The position numbers and the translations under genes were made by a program. From Allomyces macrogynus ATCC 38327 (taxonomy: Eukaryota > Blastocladiomycota > Blastocladiomycetes > Blastocladiales > Blastocladiaceae): DNA of 49,566 nucleotides. Shown in pieces: positions 10,087 to 20,494 of this stretch. Where the stretch lies: NCBI GenBank assembly GCA_000151295.1, contig GG745357.1, forward strand, positions 499,236 to 548,801. The letters are read 5' to 3'. Below the pieces are notes generated by a model. It was given only the letters and a program-made list of their open reading frames with translations. It ran no database searches and was not told where the DNA came from. Position 1 is the first letter of the stretch; each line of letters begins with the position of its first letter.

Positions 10087-12356
10087 ATGGACTCGTACGC
10101 GACCTCGGCGACGCGCGCCACGGGCTTCCACGCGTTTGGCGACGACGATCCGCTCGCCAACCCGTTTGCCGACATGCCGAGCGCAGGCCGCACCACGCCG
10201 CCGTCGGCGCAGCAAATCGACCACGACGCAGCCACTACAGAAGAGACGGATGACGAGCTGGACAACGTCGCGTTGGGTCAGTACTCCTACCGTTCGCCAA
10301 TTGTTCACGAGTGCTCCACTGACGCTGTGTCGCAAAAACGACAACAGAGCCCGTCGTCGACCACGACCACGACCAGCACGCCGAGCACCCGCACCTCACA
10401 GCCTCCCCGCACCATCTTCCCGCAGACGCGTCGGCCTCGCTCTCTGCCGCGCTCTTTGACGACATGTCGTTGCACGCGCCCCTGCCGGCATCTCCCGCGC
10501 GCGCGTACGCCGAACCCTCGACCTCCACCGCAACGCCACCACCTGTCCTCCCGACCCCATCGGGCCCGCCATCGCGCATGTCCTCGACGGCCTCCTTTAC
10601 CGGCACCCCCCTGCGCGCGCGGTCCGGACTCGCGTCGCCCGCACTGCGACAATCCCTGTCGTCGGTCGCCGTGCACGACCCGCTCGTGCACCCGCTCGCC
10701 GCGCTCGTTGCGCCCAGTGTGGCCCCGCTCGCGCCCGTACAAGCGGCACCTACCGTGCAGGCACCCGCAACGCTCCTGCCCGCGGCGGTGGACGTGCATC
10801 CGGGCAGTCCCGACGCGGCGTCGTCGGTCGTCGGGATCCCGCCGCGGTCGACCGTGGGCACGCCCACGACGCCGTTCCCGCCGCCGCTCCTCGCAGCCGT
10901 CGCGAGCCCCAATGGCAGCGCGGACCGAAATTTGCCGGCGGTCCCGGCATCCCCGGCGGCGCCACCGGGCGCGCTGCAGGTGGATAAGCGGCCTTTAAGT
11001 TACTCAAAGATCCAGCTGCAAGTGCCGGCGGTCGCGGCGTCGCCGTTTAAAGTGACGGTCTCGGAACCTACCAAGATCGGGGACGCGATGAGTCCGTTCA
11101 CGGCGTATAAAGTCGTGACCAAGGTACCGTTCTCGTTATTTGCGGTTGGGTGATGTTCACGAGGTAGAAGCTCACTGTTCGATGATGAACAGACGACGCA
11201 GCCCGGGTTCCGGTCCGAGTCGGTCGTCTCGCGCCGGTACAGCGAGTTCCTGTGGCTCTACCAGCGGCTCGTCACGCAGCACCCGGGGATCGTCGTGCCC
11301 GGGACGCCCGAAAAGCAGGCAATTGGCCGGTTCTCGGAAGGGTTTGTCGAGCATCGCCGCGTCGGGTTGCAAGTGTTTCTGCGGAAAGTTGCGGCGCACC
11401 CGGTGCTGCGCACGGACCCGGCGTTCCAGATGTTTGTCGAGGCCGAGTCGCTCAAGGACGAGGTACGTCGATGGGGTATGGTTTTGGAGAGCGAGAGCGA
11501 GTGGCTCATGCTGTGTGACGCTGTAGATCCAGGCCGACAAGAACGTGACGCTGCCGCCCAAGGCCAAGATGAACGAGATTGATCCGGTACGTTTCCGCTC
11601 TCCAACCCCCGCTCGACGCTTAAAACTGACGCAACGCAACCTCCCTTTCAGTGGTTCGAGGAAAAGCGCCGCCAAGTCGACCAATTCGAAGCGCAAATCA
11701 AAGCCCTCAGCAAATCCCTCGACCTGCTCGCGACGCGGCAGCGCGAGACGGCCACGGCGCACTACGAGCTCGCCGAAACCCTGGCCATGCTCGCGGAAGT
11801 CGAGCTCCCACATCCGTTTGGCCGGCGGGTCGAGATGCTCGCCGAGACGCACAAGCGCGTGCGCGACCTGCTGTTTGCCATGGCCGCGATTGACTTGGGC
11901 GCGATGCAGACGGCGCTCGACGGCCAGTTGCGCACGGTCGCAGCGATCCGGGTCGCGACGCAATTGCGCGCAAATGCCTACGTGCACTGGCAGGCGCTCG
12001 AGGCGGCAGTGCTGAAAAAGGAGGCGGCGGTCAAGAAGTCGAGGGTGCAGATGCCCGCGCTCGAGGCCGAGGTGTATGAGGTGCGCGTTGGATCGCTTGC
12101 GGTTTATTGCGGAGGGAGGCTGACGTGACGGTTGGACATGGATGTATAGCTCACGCAGCAGCGCGCCGCGGCCAAGAATTTGTTTGAGACGACGTCGATG
12201 ACGCTGCGGCAGGAACTCGAGCGCGTCGACCAGGACAAGGTGCACGAATTGTCGGCGGCAATCAAGTGTGTGGCCGAGTCGCTGTGGGGGCATCAACAGG
12301 AAACGGTCAACTTGTGGGATGAGCTGATCAAAGCAAGACCGGCGATGCCCGTGTGA
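10087..12356 (+). CDS. VPS5: Vps5/SNX1-type sorting nexin, PX plus BAR, retromer subunit
   Basis: Retromer membrane-coat subunit that binds PI3P on endosomes and tubulates membrane for endosome-to-Golgi recycling. Exons fit in phase: 10087-10276, 10348-11123, 11193-11462, 11527-11586, 11652-12080, 12150-12356, giving 643 residues. Residues 1-290 are acidic then Ala/Pro-rich and disordered (note DHDHDQHAEHPH after intron 1). The PX domain runs about 297-410, with RRYSEFLWLYQRL and the PI3P loop PGTPEKQAIGRFSEGFVEHRR. After the linker the BAR-type coiled coil (about 433-643) begins WFEEKRRQVDQFEAQIKAL and ends LWDELIKARPAMPV. Start chosen at ATG 10087, the first in the frame of the acidic leader. 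The 3' part of exon 5 and exon 6 reappear as a truncated copy at 28985-29483. Confidence 0.92.
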
Positions 12357-13180
12357 TGCGCTGCGCTGTTGGCGGTTGGATTTTTTTTTTTTTTTTTCTG
12401 GAGAGCAAGATTGGAGCAGAGGAGACGGAGTGGAAGGGCCGGTTTCGGGGCCGTTTTGGTGCACCCTCATGCGACGGTGGAATACATCCAGTCGGGTGGC
12501 TGTGAATTGTGATGAACGCGCGAAGATTTTGGCTTGTGGATCCGTTTCAAATCCCCTTCGCGATAAAACCTGGCATCAGTTTCAACAAACAGTGATGCCC
12601 AGTGTTTCTGAGGCATTCATGATTTGTTTTGCTGATCCATGACGATTTTAGCCATATTCTGAATGCCAAGGTTGCCCTCGTGCTCATCATCTTTGATTTT
12701 GTTTGGAGCCCTCGACGGGCCGAGGCGAGGGTCCGACATCCAAGTGTGTGCTATATTGTTCTCTGAGCCTGCCACGCTCGACATTCCATGCACCTGGAGC
12801 AAGAAGTCTCTTGATTAAGCTTTATTTGGTCCGCGCTCCTGCCCACGTCCTGTACGGATTTACGCCAATTCGGGCTTCTTCCTGCTGGGCTTAGGAGCGT
12901 ATAAACGCTCAAGGACCACCGCGCCTTTATGGTGCAACATCAACATCATCTCAGACGTCCACACTTGTCGTGCTCGCCAACATTGATTTTATTCCACTAT
13001 CTACCAGGTGCTCCGAATATCGTTCCCATTCAAACGCCAGGGCTGAATTGACAAAGTCTTGTCAGTAAGACAGGGTGGAGATGACGATAAAAAAACTTGC
13101 GAAAGGAAGAAACGCGGAATGCAGCGTCATATCGAACAACAGCGTTGAGACTGAGCTGTCACGCGAATTGTCATGTTATG
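12357..13180. other. Intergenic, convergent 3' flanks
   Basis: About 820 bp between the VPS5 stop and the stop of the minus-strand membrane protein. A run of 17 T lies at 12381-12397. No coding potential, RNA gene or repeat recognised. Confidence 0.5.
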
Positions 13181-14659
13181 TTACGCCGAACCCAACTTCT
13201 TCGACAAATTGCCAACGCAAAACACAACACCCAGCACAATGGACCGCGCCAAAAATTGGCTACCCCATGCGTCGATACCGACTTCAGACGTGGAGCCAAA
13301 AACCAAGACATCCATCAGCCCTGCCACAACTAGCTGGCTAAAGCCCCACACGCTGCAAACCAGCAAACAATAAGGCTCATACTTGCGCCTCTTGAAAATA
13401 TCCCTGGCCAAACCATACGAGATGAACACGAAAGTGTTGGGCAACACATAATCGCTGGCAGCAATCATAACTGCATCGGTCGGACCCTCGACGTCGATGA
13501 AGGACGCCATGATGCGAATCGTGGTGGCTGGTCCGAAGACGAAAAGAGGGATGAACGTTGCCATCTCCAGCCGTGATTCCGGAGGTTTCTTGAACAACGT
13601 TGTGAGCAGGGTATGGACCAAGGCCATTTGGAAGTAGACAAGGCCACGGGACAGCTGAGACAACAACAAGCCAGCAAGGCTCATGCCGTCCATTGACACG
13701 GAATTTGCTCCAAATGGCGAGATTGGGAGCAGCGACTCGATAGCGTAAAAGTGGCACCCAGCGAGAAGAGCGTGCACTGCCGTTTCCGTAACAAGGTGAA
13801 CAAGCGACGTCTTGGCTTGCTTGTTGGCAAGGAGTCGGAGTGCTGTGGGCGCAGAATACACGAGCCAGACACAAACGATATTGCCAAGCACGAGCGAAGC
13901 AGGGTCCCACGGGCAATTCATGGTCGAAGACAAGACGCGCAGATACCAGACGACGGGCACCACAAACGCGACAGAGAAGCGCCAACCAATCGTGAGCAGA
14001 GACACGTTTGCCGTCTTGGCAGGCAGAGGCATGAGGTTGTACAACAGTTGGACAAACGACAGCCAGACCATAAGATGTGTGAGGAACGAGAGCCCCTGAA
14101 TGTAGCCCCAGATTGAGACCAAGAACGCCCAGCTTGCGTTTCCGACCATTATAATCGTATCAATTGGTGACAGCATCATCGCGGCCAGGACGATAGCACA
14201 CGAAAGGACGACTGTTGCCGCCAGAATGATCCAGGCACATTGCACAAGAGACTTCCCAACATGGCTAGCAGCCTGGACGCCAAAGCTGTGTGCAGCCGCC
14301 GTGACTCCAATTGCCATGTTCATTGAGGCTTTTTCAATGGAATGCCCAAAACTCGTCGCAGCTTGGAAGCCGAGCCCATTCGCAGCCAGGACAACAGATT
14401 TCCCAAAGGACTCAGCAATAAGCTCAGCAGAAGAGGCAGCTACTTGCACGGCTTTAACACCAAAGCCTCGGGCGGCGCGCTCAGCACCATCTGCAGCCAC
14501 TTTAGTCGCACGCACAGCGCCATCTGCGGCCACTTGAGCAGCCTCCTTGCCTGCAACTTCTGCAGCACGCTCGACAGATCTGCCAGCAACATGGGCTGCT
14601 CCGACCAAACCGCCAGCGAAGATTGCAGCGACGCCAGCCACGAAGAGGGGGAGGACCAT
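13181..14659 (-). CDS. Unknown polytopic membrane protein with Ala-rich amphipathic N-terminal repeats
   Basis: I do not recognise this protein. The start is taken at Met 14659, which opens a hydrophobic segment (MVLPLFVAGVAAIFAGGLVG); the frame also stays open to 14803. Residues about 25-145 are built from short Ala-rich units with a conserved pattern (VAADGAVRATKVAADGAERA, VKAVQVAASSAELIAESFGK, GFQAATSFGHSIEKA, FGVQAASHVGKSLVQ) that would form long amphipathic helices. From about residue 148 there are roughly nine to ten hydrophobic segments, consistent with an integral membrane protein. A TATA element on the same strand lies at 14864-14878. No catalytic motif is visible, so no function is proposed. 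Stop is TAA at 13181. Confidence 0.75.
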   Translation of the reverse strand: MVLPLFVAGVAAIFAGGLVGAAHVAGRSVERAAEVAGKEAAQVAADGAVRATKVAADGAERAARGFGVKAVQVAASSAELIAESFGKSVVLAANGLGFQAATSFGHSIEKASMNMAIGVTAAAHSFGVQAASHVGKSLVQCAWIILAATVVLSCAIVLAAMMLSPIDTIIMVGNASWAFLVSIWGYIQGLSFLTHLMVWLSFVQLLYNLMPLPAKTANVSLLTIGWRFSVAFVVPVVWYLRVLSSTMNCPWDPASLVLGNIVCVWLVYSAPTALRLLANKQAKTSLVHLVTETAVHALLAGCHFYAIESLLPISPFGANSVSMDGMSLAGLLLSQLSRGLVYFQMALVHTLLTTLFKKPPESRLEMATFIPLFVFGPATTIRIMASFIDVEGPTDAVMIAASDYVLPNTFVFISYGLARDIFKRRKYEPYCLLVCSVWGFSQLVVAGLMDVLVFGSTSEVGIDAWGSQFLARSIVLGVVFCVGNLSKKLGSA

Positions 14660-14863
14660 GACGGCAGGGGCGTGAAATCGGGCTTGGTCGGTACAAGGAT
14701 GACAATAGATGCAATGAAGAGGGAGGCTGTCCTGTTGGGTTGAAGAAGCGCATGCGTCAGTTGCAATATCGTGCCTCCAATTTTTCAGGGCTTGAGTGAT
14801 CATACTACTTGTAAAAGAAGGGCGGCTTGTGCTGCTGTGCAGCAGAACAGTCGGCGAAGCTGT

Positions 14864-14878
14864 ACTTTTATATATACT
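14864..14878 (-). promoter_or_regulatory. TATA-like element for the polytopic membrane protein
   Basis: On the minus strand the sequence AGTATATATAAAAGT lies about 205 bp before the ATG at 14659 (about 60 bp before the upstream in-frame start at 14803). Confidence 0.45.
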
Positions 14879-14879
14879 T

Positions 14880-15494
14880 GAGGATCAGCGCATGGCGACA
14901 ATTGGCGGGAGGGGCGAGTTCCAACAGCGCTGATGACTTGGTTGAGCCCGTTGCGACCTGGAATCGCGCGTTTTCCCAAGCATCGGCGGACGAACAACTG
15001 GCGTGGAAGAAGTGGGCGGCGCATACCAGCTGACGCAGCTGACGCAGCTGACTTGGGATGAAAATCAGCCGCTCAGCCACATGCCAGTCTATAACCCCCT
15101 TAAAAGTCTTGCATTCCCGAAATCGCCGAATCGTTATTACGGCCACTGAAAGGTTTTCGGTAATATGAAATGAACTCCCACGCAACCCTGACATCCAAGC
15201 ACAAGGCGCAGTGACTTCCCGTCTCAAACACCTCAATGCCCATCCAAATCACTGCCTTGATCTTCTCGCGCATTCCAGCGCTGGAGCGCTGCATTCGCTG
15301 CCACGGTTTGCCCAGGAGAGGATGACTTGTGGATTGGATGGGAGGACGGGGTTACGTGTCTACGAATCGCAATCGCTAAGTGTTCGTTTCGCGCGTTATG
15401 TGGATTTGGTGCTGTCGACTCCATCATTTCAACGCTCTCACATGCTGCCTTCATTGCCGCATCCACATCCAAGCGCAACCAATTCCTTGATAAA
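14880..15494. other. Intergenic region, no gene recognised
   Basis: Separates the membrane-protein promoter from the SEC22 stop. It contains a small tandem repeat of CTGACGCAG near 15032-15055 and nothing else I can support. Confidence 0.4.
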
Positions 15495-16357
15495 TCACCG
15501 CCAAAACTTAACATACAGCACGACCAACACTACCAAGATCACGATCGCCAGCGGCGCGTGTTTCCGGACCAACGCCTCGTACCGGACCCGACGTGCGTCT
15601 TTCCGGTACTTGCGCGTCGAGTCGCGCAAGTTGTCCGATAATGCCGCCATCTTATCGAGAGAATCCCCACGGAACAGCAGGTCCTCCATGTTCTTGGTCA
15701 TGATGCGCGTCACGTCCTGCAAGTCCTCGTGCAAGCGAGACAGGTGCGCCGTGTTGCGCGAGTCTTGGTATTGCCGCTTGAGTTTTTGGATATACGTGTC
15801 TGTTGGAACGAACACATGGTCAGGCGAATGGGCGGGAACGCACGATTCGAGGTGGCGAAGAGGACGGACCAAACTTGACAAACGCGTAGGGCCTCGTCAC
15901 GGCCGGCACTTCGTGCCCAAACTGCGCGTAGAATTCGCGCGCGAGTTCCGAGAGGTAGTCGAAGGCGAGTTTGCGCGGGTAGGATTTCTCGCACAGGACC
16001 AGGTAACAAATGTCGTTTTCGATCAGGTAACTACGCGTGGTCACGGTTCAGTCGACCCGTTCGTGACGTGCGCGCGTGCGTAAGGTGGGTGGGGACGTAC
16101 TGCAGTGTGATCGCGCCCGACTCGATCGAGCACCGCGGTTCCGCGTTGGGCGACAGTTTACGAAACAGCTGCTTGGCTTGGTTCTTGACGTCGCGCAGCT
16201 GCGCTTCCGTCTATACGGCATCTCGGCCGTTGATCAGCCGTCGTGGTCGGTGTTGGACAAATGCAGATCTTGGAGGGAGGCGTACCTCGGCGTCGTCCAT
16301 GGACGCGGCTAGCGGCAGACCGTCGGCGACGCGCGCAATCATGGATGACCGGACCAT
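15495..16357 (-). CDS. SEC22: R-SNARE Sec22, ER-Golgi vesicle fusion
   Basis: Sec22 is the vesicle R-SNARE for ER-Golgi transport in both directions. Four exons fit in phase: 16357-16286, 16210-16101, 16030-15870, 15799-15495, giving 215 residues, the usual Sec22 length. The protein starts MVRSSMIARVADGLPLAASM, continues through the longin domain (AQLRDVKNQAKQLFRKLSP; YLIENDICYLVLCEKSYPRK; EVPAVTRPYAFVKFDTYIQK), then the SNARE helix (LHEDLQDVTRIMTKNMEDLL with the central-layer Arg), and a C-terminal membrane anchor (LAIVILVVLVVLYVKFW). The start is set by the near-universal Sec22 N-terminus. Introns are 60-75 nt with GT-AG ends. Stop is TGA. Confidence 0.95.
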
Positions 16358-17196
16358 TGTGGCTGTGGCGGGAAGGGTTGGTCACGGAGCGGTGATCGAA
16401 GGGGTTGAGTTGGAGCTGCCGTGGTCGCGGGCTCGGGAAGGGACGTGGTCGTGGTCGCGATGGCAATGGTTGGTTGGCCGTCGAGTTTGCGGTTGCGCGC
16501 GGATCCAAGGCGACTTGATGGTGATTGCAGCCTCGGAAGATCGATTGCAGCAAGTTGCGCGCGGCCACGACACGCTGGTCGAGAGATAAATATCAAGGGT
16601 AGTCGGATTGAAGTTCCAGATTGCATTTGAGGTGGCCACAGTCGCGCCGTCACGGTCACGCCGGCTTCGCGACCGTGCCACGTCGTGCTGTGGCGTGGAA
16701 CCGTGGTCGTCGAAACAACTACCGTTTTAATGGTACGCGACGCCCAACAACCGAAAAAAGACGCAAATCCAACGAACGAACGAACGACGAACACGATAAA
16801 AACAATCAGTGGTGGAGGTGCGGTGGGGAAAAGGTGAGGGGAAGGCATGAAATGAATGGAGCGGAAAGTAAGGGGATGGACGCCATGAGCTTGCATCCCG
16901 TCCACGAGGACGCGCCTGTCGCCGCCGCCTTTGCACCGACATCGAGCGCAGCGCGCGCCCCACAGCAAGTGGGCCAATAAAGAAGAAAAGAAAACGGGAA
17001 AACCGAACCAGCAACGACGGCAACGCAAACCAACGCAAACGAGACGCGCGCGCGCCGGCGCCGACCTGGGCACCGTCCGTTCACGCGCTCCGTGGACAAC
17101 GCCAAACTAGAAAACGACAAGGGCCCCGTAACTTGGCCGGGCCCGCCCTCTCTCCACCAAATCGCAAACGACCAAGCCCCGGGTGAGGGGCGCACT
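16358..17196. other. Intergenic between CDC55 stop and SEC22 start
   Basis: About 840 bp holding the SEC22 promoter and the B55 3' flank. Several frames are open on both strands but show no coherent protein; the region 16730-17040 is A/G-rich on the plus strand. No gene called. Confidence 0.45.
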
Positions 17197-19190
17197 TTAC
17201 AGGGTCGAGAAGATGAACAGGTTGTTGGTGGCCGCGACGGCAATCGAGTTTTCGCGCGGGTGCCACGACGCGTGCAAGATCTTGCGCTGGTAATCGGCGA
17301 GCGTGAGCTCCGTAGTTGGGCGACGCACGGCGGCCGAGGCCTTGTTCTTGGTAGACCCGGCTTTCTTGGCCTTGAACGCCGACTTGTCGGCCTGCAAGTG
17401 GATCGGCGGCGTGTCGGCCGGGTCGGTCGAGTGGATTTGGAAAAAGTTGTTGTAGGAGCCCGTGAGCGCCCAGCTAGAAATATAAAAAGTCAAAGTTAGC
17501 TTTCGCCACAGACATTCACGGGACGAGAGAGTAACGGAGGGGAGCACGCACTTGCCGTCGCCGCTGAACGTGCACTCAAACTTGTCAAAGATGAAATCGT
17601 TCTCGTAGAGGTCGCACAGCTTGGACTGCAGGTGGTTGTGGATCGGAATCGTCTTGACGGGCCGCTTTTCCATGTTGATGTCCCACAGCTTGAGCGTCAT
17701 GTAGTCGCGCGACAAAATGTACCGCCCGTCGGCACTGAACTTGACGTCGGCCACCGACGAAATAATCTCGGTGAAGAAGGACTTGGCCGTCTCGTCCTCA
17801 GGCTCCTCGAAGACTGTGTTGGAATGAAACGCGTCAGTTTGGCCCGCCACGCCCGAGGGCGGTGAGAATTTCGCGGAGCGTACCCTTGGCGTTGCGGTCG
17901 CACAGCGCCGAGTCGCGCATATCGGCGAGCCGGATCGCGCCCTTGGAGATACTGTACATGAACAGGTTGCAGTTGATCGGGTGGAACTCGGCCGCCGTAA
18001 TCACCTCGGTCAGCTCCTCCATGTTGGCCGGCTTGATGTCGACAATGTCTGCGGTTTCCCGTTCACCCGCGTCAGTCCATGCACTAGGAACGCTCGGCTC
18101 CAGCAAAAAACATCACGTACTGAACGACTGGTCCGAAACGTTCAAGTTCCAAAGGTTGATGCGCAGATCGTCACCCGAGATGAACGTCTCGCCGTCCGAG
18201 TTGACGGAGATCGAGTTGATATGGTAAGCGTGCGCGTTGGCGTAAATCCGGCGCGGGACGGCGGCGACGATCGTGTCATGGTGCGTCGTCGTCGGCAGCT
18301 TCAGGTCCGAGACGTTGAGCGCTGGTGGTTCGGCGCCGCCGAGCCGCACGTCGTTGGTGATGTTGCAGTCGGTCACGACCTTGACGGCCTTTTCGTAGAC
18401 TTTCCACAGCTTGACCGTCTTGTCTAAAAATACGAGAAAAGAGAGTCCCGAGTCAGTGCGACGCGTCGTTGCGAGCGGGGGGAAAGGAACAGATTATGTA
18501 CCGTTGGTGGAGAGCAGGAAATGCGCCGAGTTTTGGCGCTTGAGCCACTTGATCTTGTTGATCTTTTCCTCGATTTCGAGCGACTTGAGGTAGTCAAACT
18601 CGGGCTCGTGCGACTGGAACTCGGTGTAGAACTTGTACTCGCAGCCGCGTTTCTGGTGGCGAGGAGATAGCAATTGGTGCGGTCAGCATCAGTGCAAGTC
18701 ATGTATCGTTTTGCGATAGATAGCGCGTTGCCACGTACACCCTCGTTGCGCTCAAACAGCACGACGCGGCCACCACGGTCGCCGGTTGCGAGGTAATCGC
18801 CCGTGTGGTCAAACTCGACGGCCGAGATGATATCCGCTGAATGACGCGGTAGAAAAGAAGGGGAAGAGGGAACAGAGCAAAAAATGGTCAAAGAGTTGGT
18901 CAAACGAGCGCATTACGGCCGCCCCAACGCGACGTTCCCAGCGCAGCGTCGCGTGTACGCCGCGTCAGTCAGGGAGAAGGGCCAGATCACCGCGGCGCGC
19001 GGCGTGACGCGTGAGCATCGAATGACGAGGAAAATGACGCAGCGAACGCGACAAGGCCGGGGAACTCGCGTCGGCGCGTCCGTCAGGGCAAGAGGGACGG
19101 AGAGTACTGACCCTCGGTAATATCATCCATGTCCCCCTTGTCGCCAAAGCACTGGGCAAACTTCCAGTTGTGCTCGTGGTCGGCGTCCAT
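17197..19190 (-). CDS. CDC55: PP2A regulatory B subunit, B55/Cdc55 type
   Basis: WD40 regulatory subunit that directs PP2A to mitotic and cytoskeletal substrates. Exon 1 (19190-19112) encodes [20 protein letters not shown]; a 275-nt intron follows, long for this locus. Exon 2 (18836-18739) gives [20 protein letters not shown] then [13 protein letters not shown]. Exon 3 from 18652 has the B55 signature [20 protein letters not shown]. Later exons show [88 protein letters not shown] and [17 protein letters not shown], the standard B55 blocks in order. It ends [20 protein letters not shown] then FSTL and TAA. No frame breaks seen. It is divergently arranged with RPB10. Confidence 0.95.
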
Positions 19191-20107
19191 GGTGGGGAGT
19201 TGCAGGTGTGCGGGGGGTCAGGATCGCGCGAAAAGGGGTGGCGCGGCGAGGGGAACGCGCGCGTGCGGGGTTGGTGGTGGGGCTGGACGAGCGGACGGCG
19301 CAGTCGGGCGGCGGCGCGAGCGGGCAGCGGGACGAGAGGGCGGTGCGGGGTCGAATGCGCCAAGTGCGCGGGCGATTAGGATCAGCGAGCGCGCAGGCGT
19401 GGGTGCGGTCCAAGGCCGAACGGTGTGCGCGCGGTGGTGAAGGTGCGGCCTGGTTGACTTGGTCCAAGTCGAACGATTTGCGGCTTGTCCAAAAATAAGG
19501 GCGCTAGGACAGTCCGGCGCGGCGGATCGGCGGATCAGGGGGCACTTGGCGGGGAGGGCGCGTGCGGGCGCGCGGTGCAGCGTGCTGGAGCGGGGCCGGG
19601 TGCGGTTGGGCAATCGTCGTTGACGCGGCGGGGCCGGAGTGGTGGGCGCGTTGGTGGGTTGCTGGTGCAGCGAAGGACGCTGGTCGGGTGCATGGTGGTG
19701 GCGCTGTGCTTCCTTCTGCCCTGCCTGTTGTCTTGCGGAGGGCCGAGCGCGCGCTGGTTGCCTGCCACACCTGTCGTCCCTGTGGCTTTCTTTCGGCTCA
19801 AGCGCGTGACGTGCGGTGCTGCACTTGCCCTGCTGCCTCAAGGACAAACCTAACCTACCCCAACTTGCCGCAGCAGACCGCGCCCAGCAACCGCGTCAGC
19901 GCACTCCACGTGACAGAGACGCGATCACGCGCGCATTCCTTCCCCGTCAGACTCCGTCCACACGGCGAACAGCAGCGTTGACGGCGTACGGCAGGAACAC
20001 CGACGCGACCGCCACGAGACTGACTGCAATCCACGCGCCCGTTCGAGCGTGACCCTTTACTTGCCGACCACCGACCCGTTGGACCAACCCACGCCGATTT
20101 CGCCACC
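19191..20107. promoter_or_regulatory. Divergent promoter region between CDC55 and RPB10
   Basis: A 917-bp, very GC-rich region between two divergent starts. No TATA-like box stands out. Open frames here are a by-product of the GC content. Confidence 0.45.
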
Positions 20108-20494
20108 ATGATCATCCCCGTCCGTTGTTTCTCGTGCGGCAAGGTCATCGGCAACAAGTGGGAGCAGTACCTGCAGCTGCTGCAGGCCGACTACTCGGAA
20201 GGGTAAGATCCCTGCGTTTGCCCGACGCGCGTGCCGCGCTTTCGCCATCGCCGCGTCCGCGCCAAGCGAACGTCGCGCTGACCCCTCCGTGCGTCACGTC
20301 CGAATGAATAGCCACGCCATGGACTCGCTCGGTCTCAAGCGCTACTGCTGCCGCCGCATGGTCCTGACCCACGTCGACATTATCGAGAAGCTGCTGCTCT
20401 TCCGCGGTACGCTCCCGCGCGCTCGAGTGGCCACGCACGCAATTGACTTGCTCGCAATTTGCATCGTATAGCCTCGGAGAAGGGCCGCGCATAA
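20108..20494 (+). CDS. RPB10: RNA polymerase I/II/III shared subunit Rpb10 (RPABC5)
   Basis: Small zinc-binding subunit common to all three nuclear polymerases. Exons 20108-20202, 20312-20406 and 20472-20494 join in phase to 70 residues. The N-terminus [20 protein letters not shown] carries the CXXC pair, and [20 protein letters not shown] carries the second Cys pair, as in every Rpb10. The ATG sits in a strong GCCACCATGA context. The last exon codes only seven residues (ASEKGRA in part) before TAA. With TFB4 and RPC1 this makes three basal transcription components in 20 kb, probably coincidence. Confidence 0.96.

Noticed and set aside
12381..12397. T17 run as a Pol III terminator
   Set aside because: No Pol III-type gene lies upstream; it is probably a simple homopolymer in the VPS5 3' flank.
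16339..17243. Several overlapping minus-strand frames between SEC22 and CDC55
   Set aside because: Low-complexity Arg/Pro/Ser translation in three frames at once, typical of GC-rich non-coding DNA.
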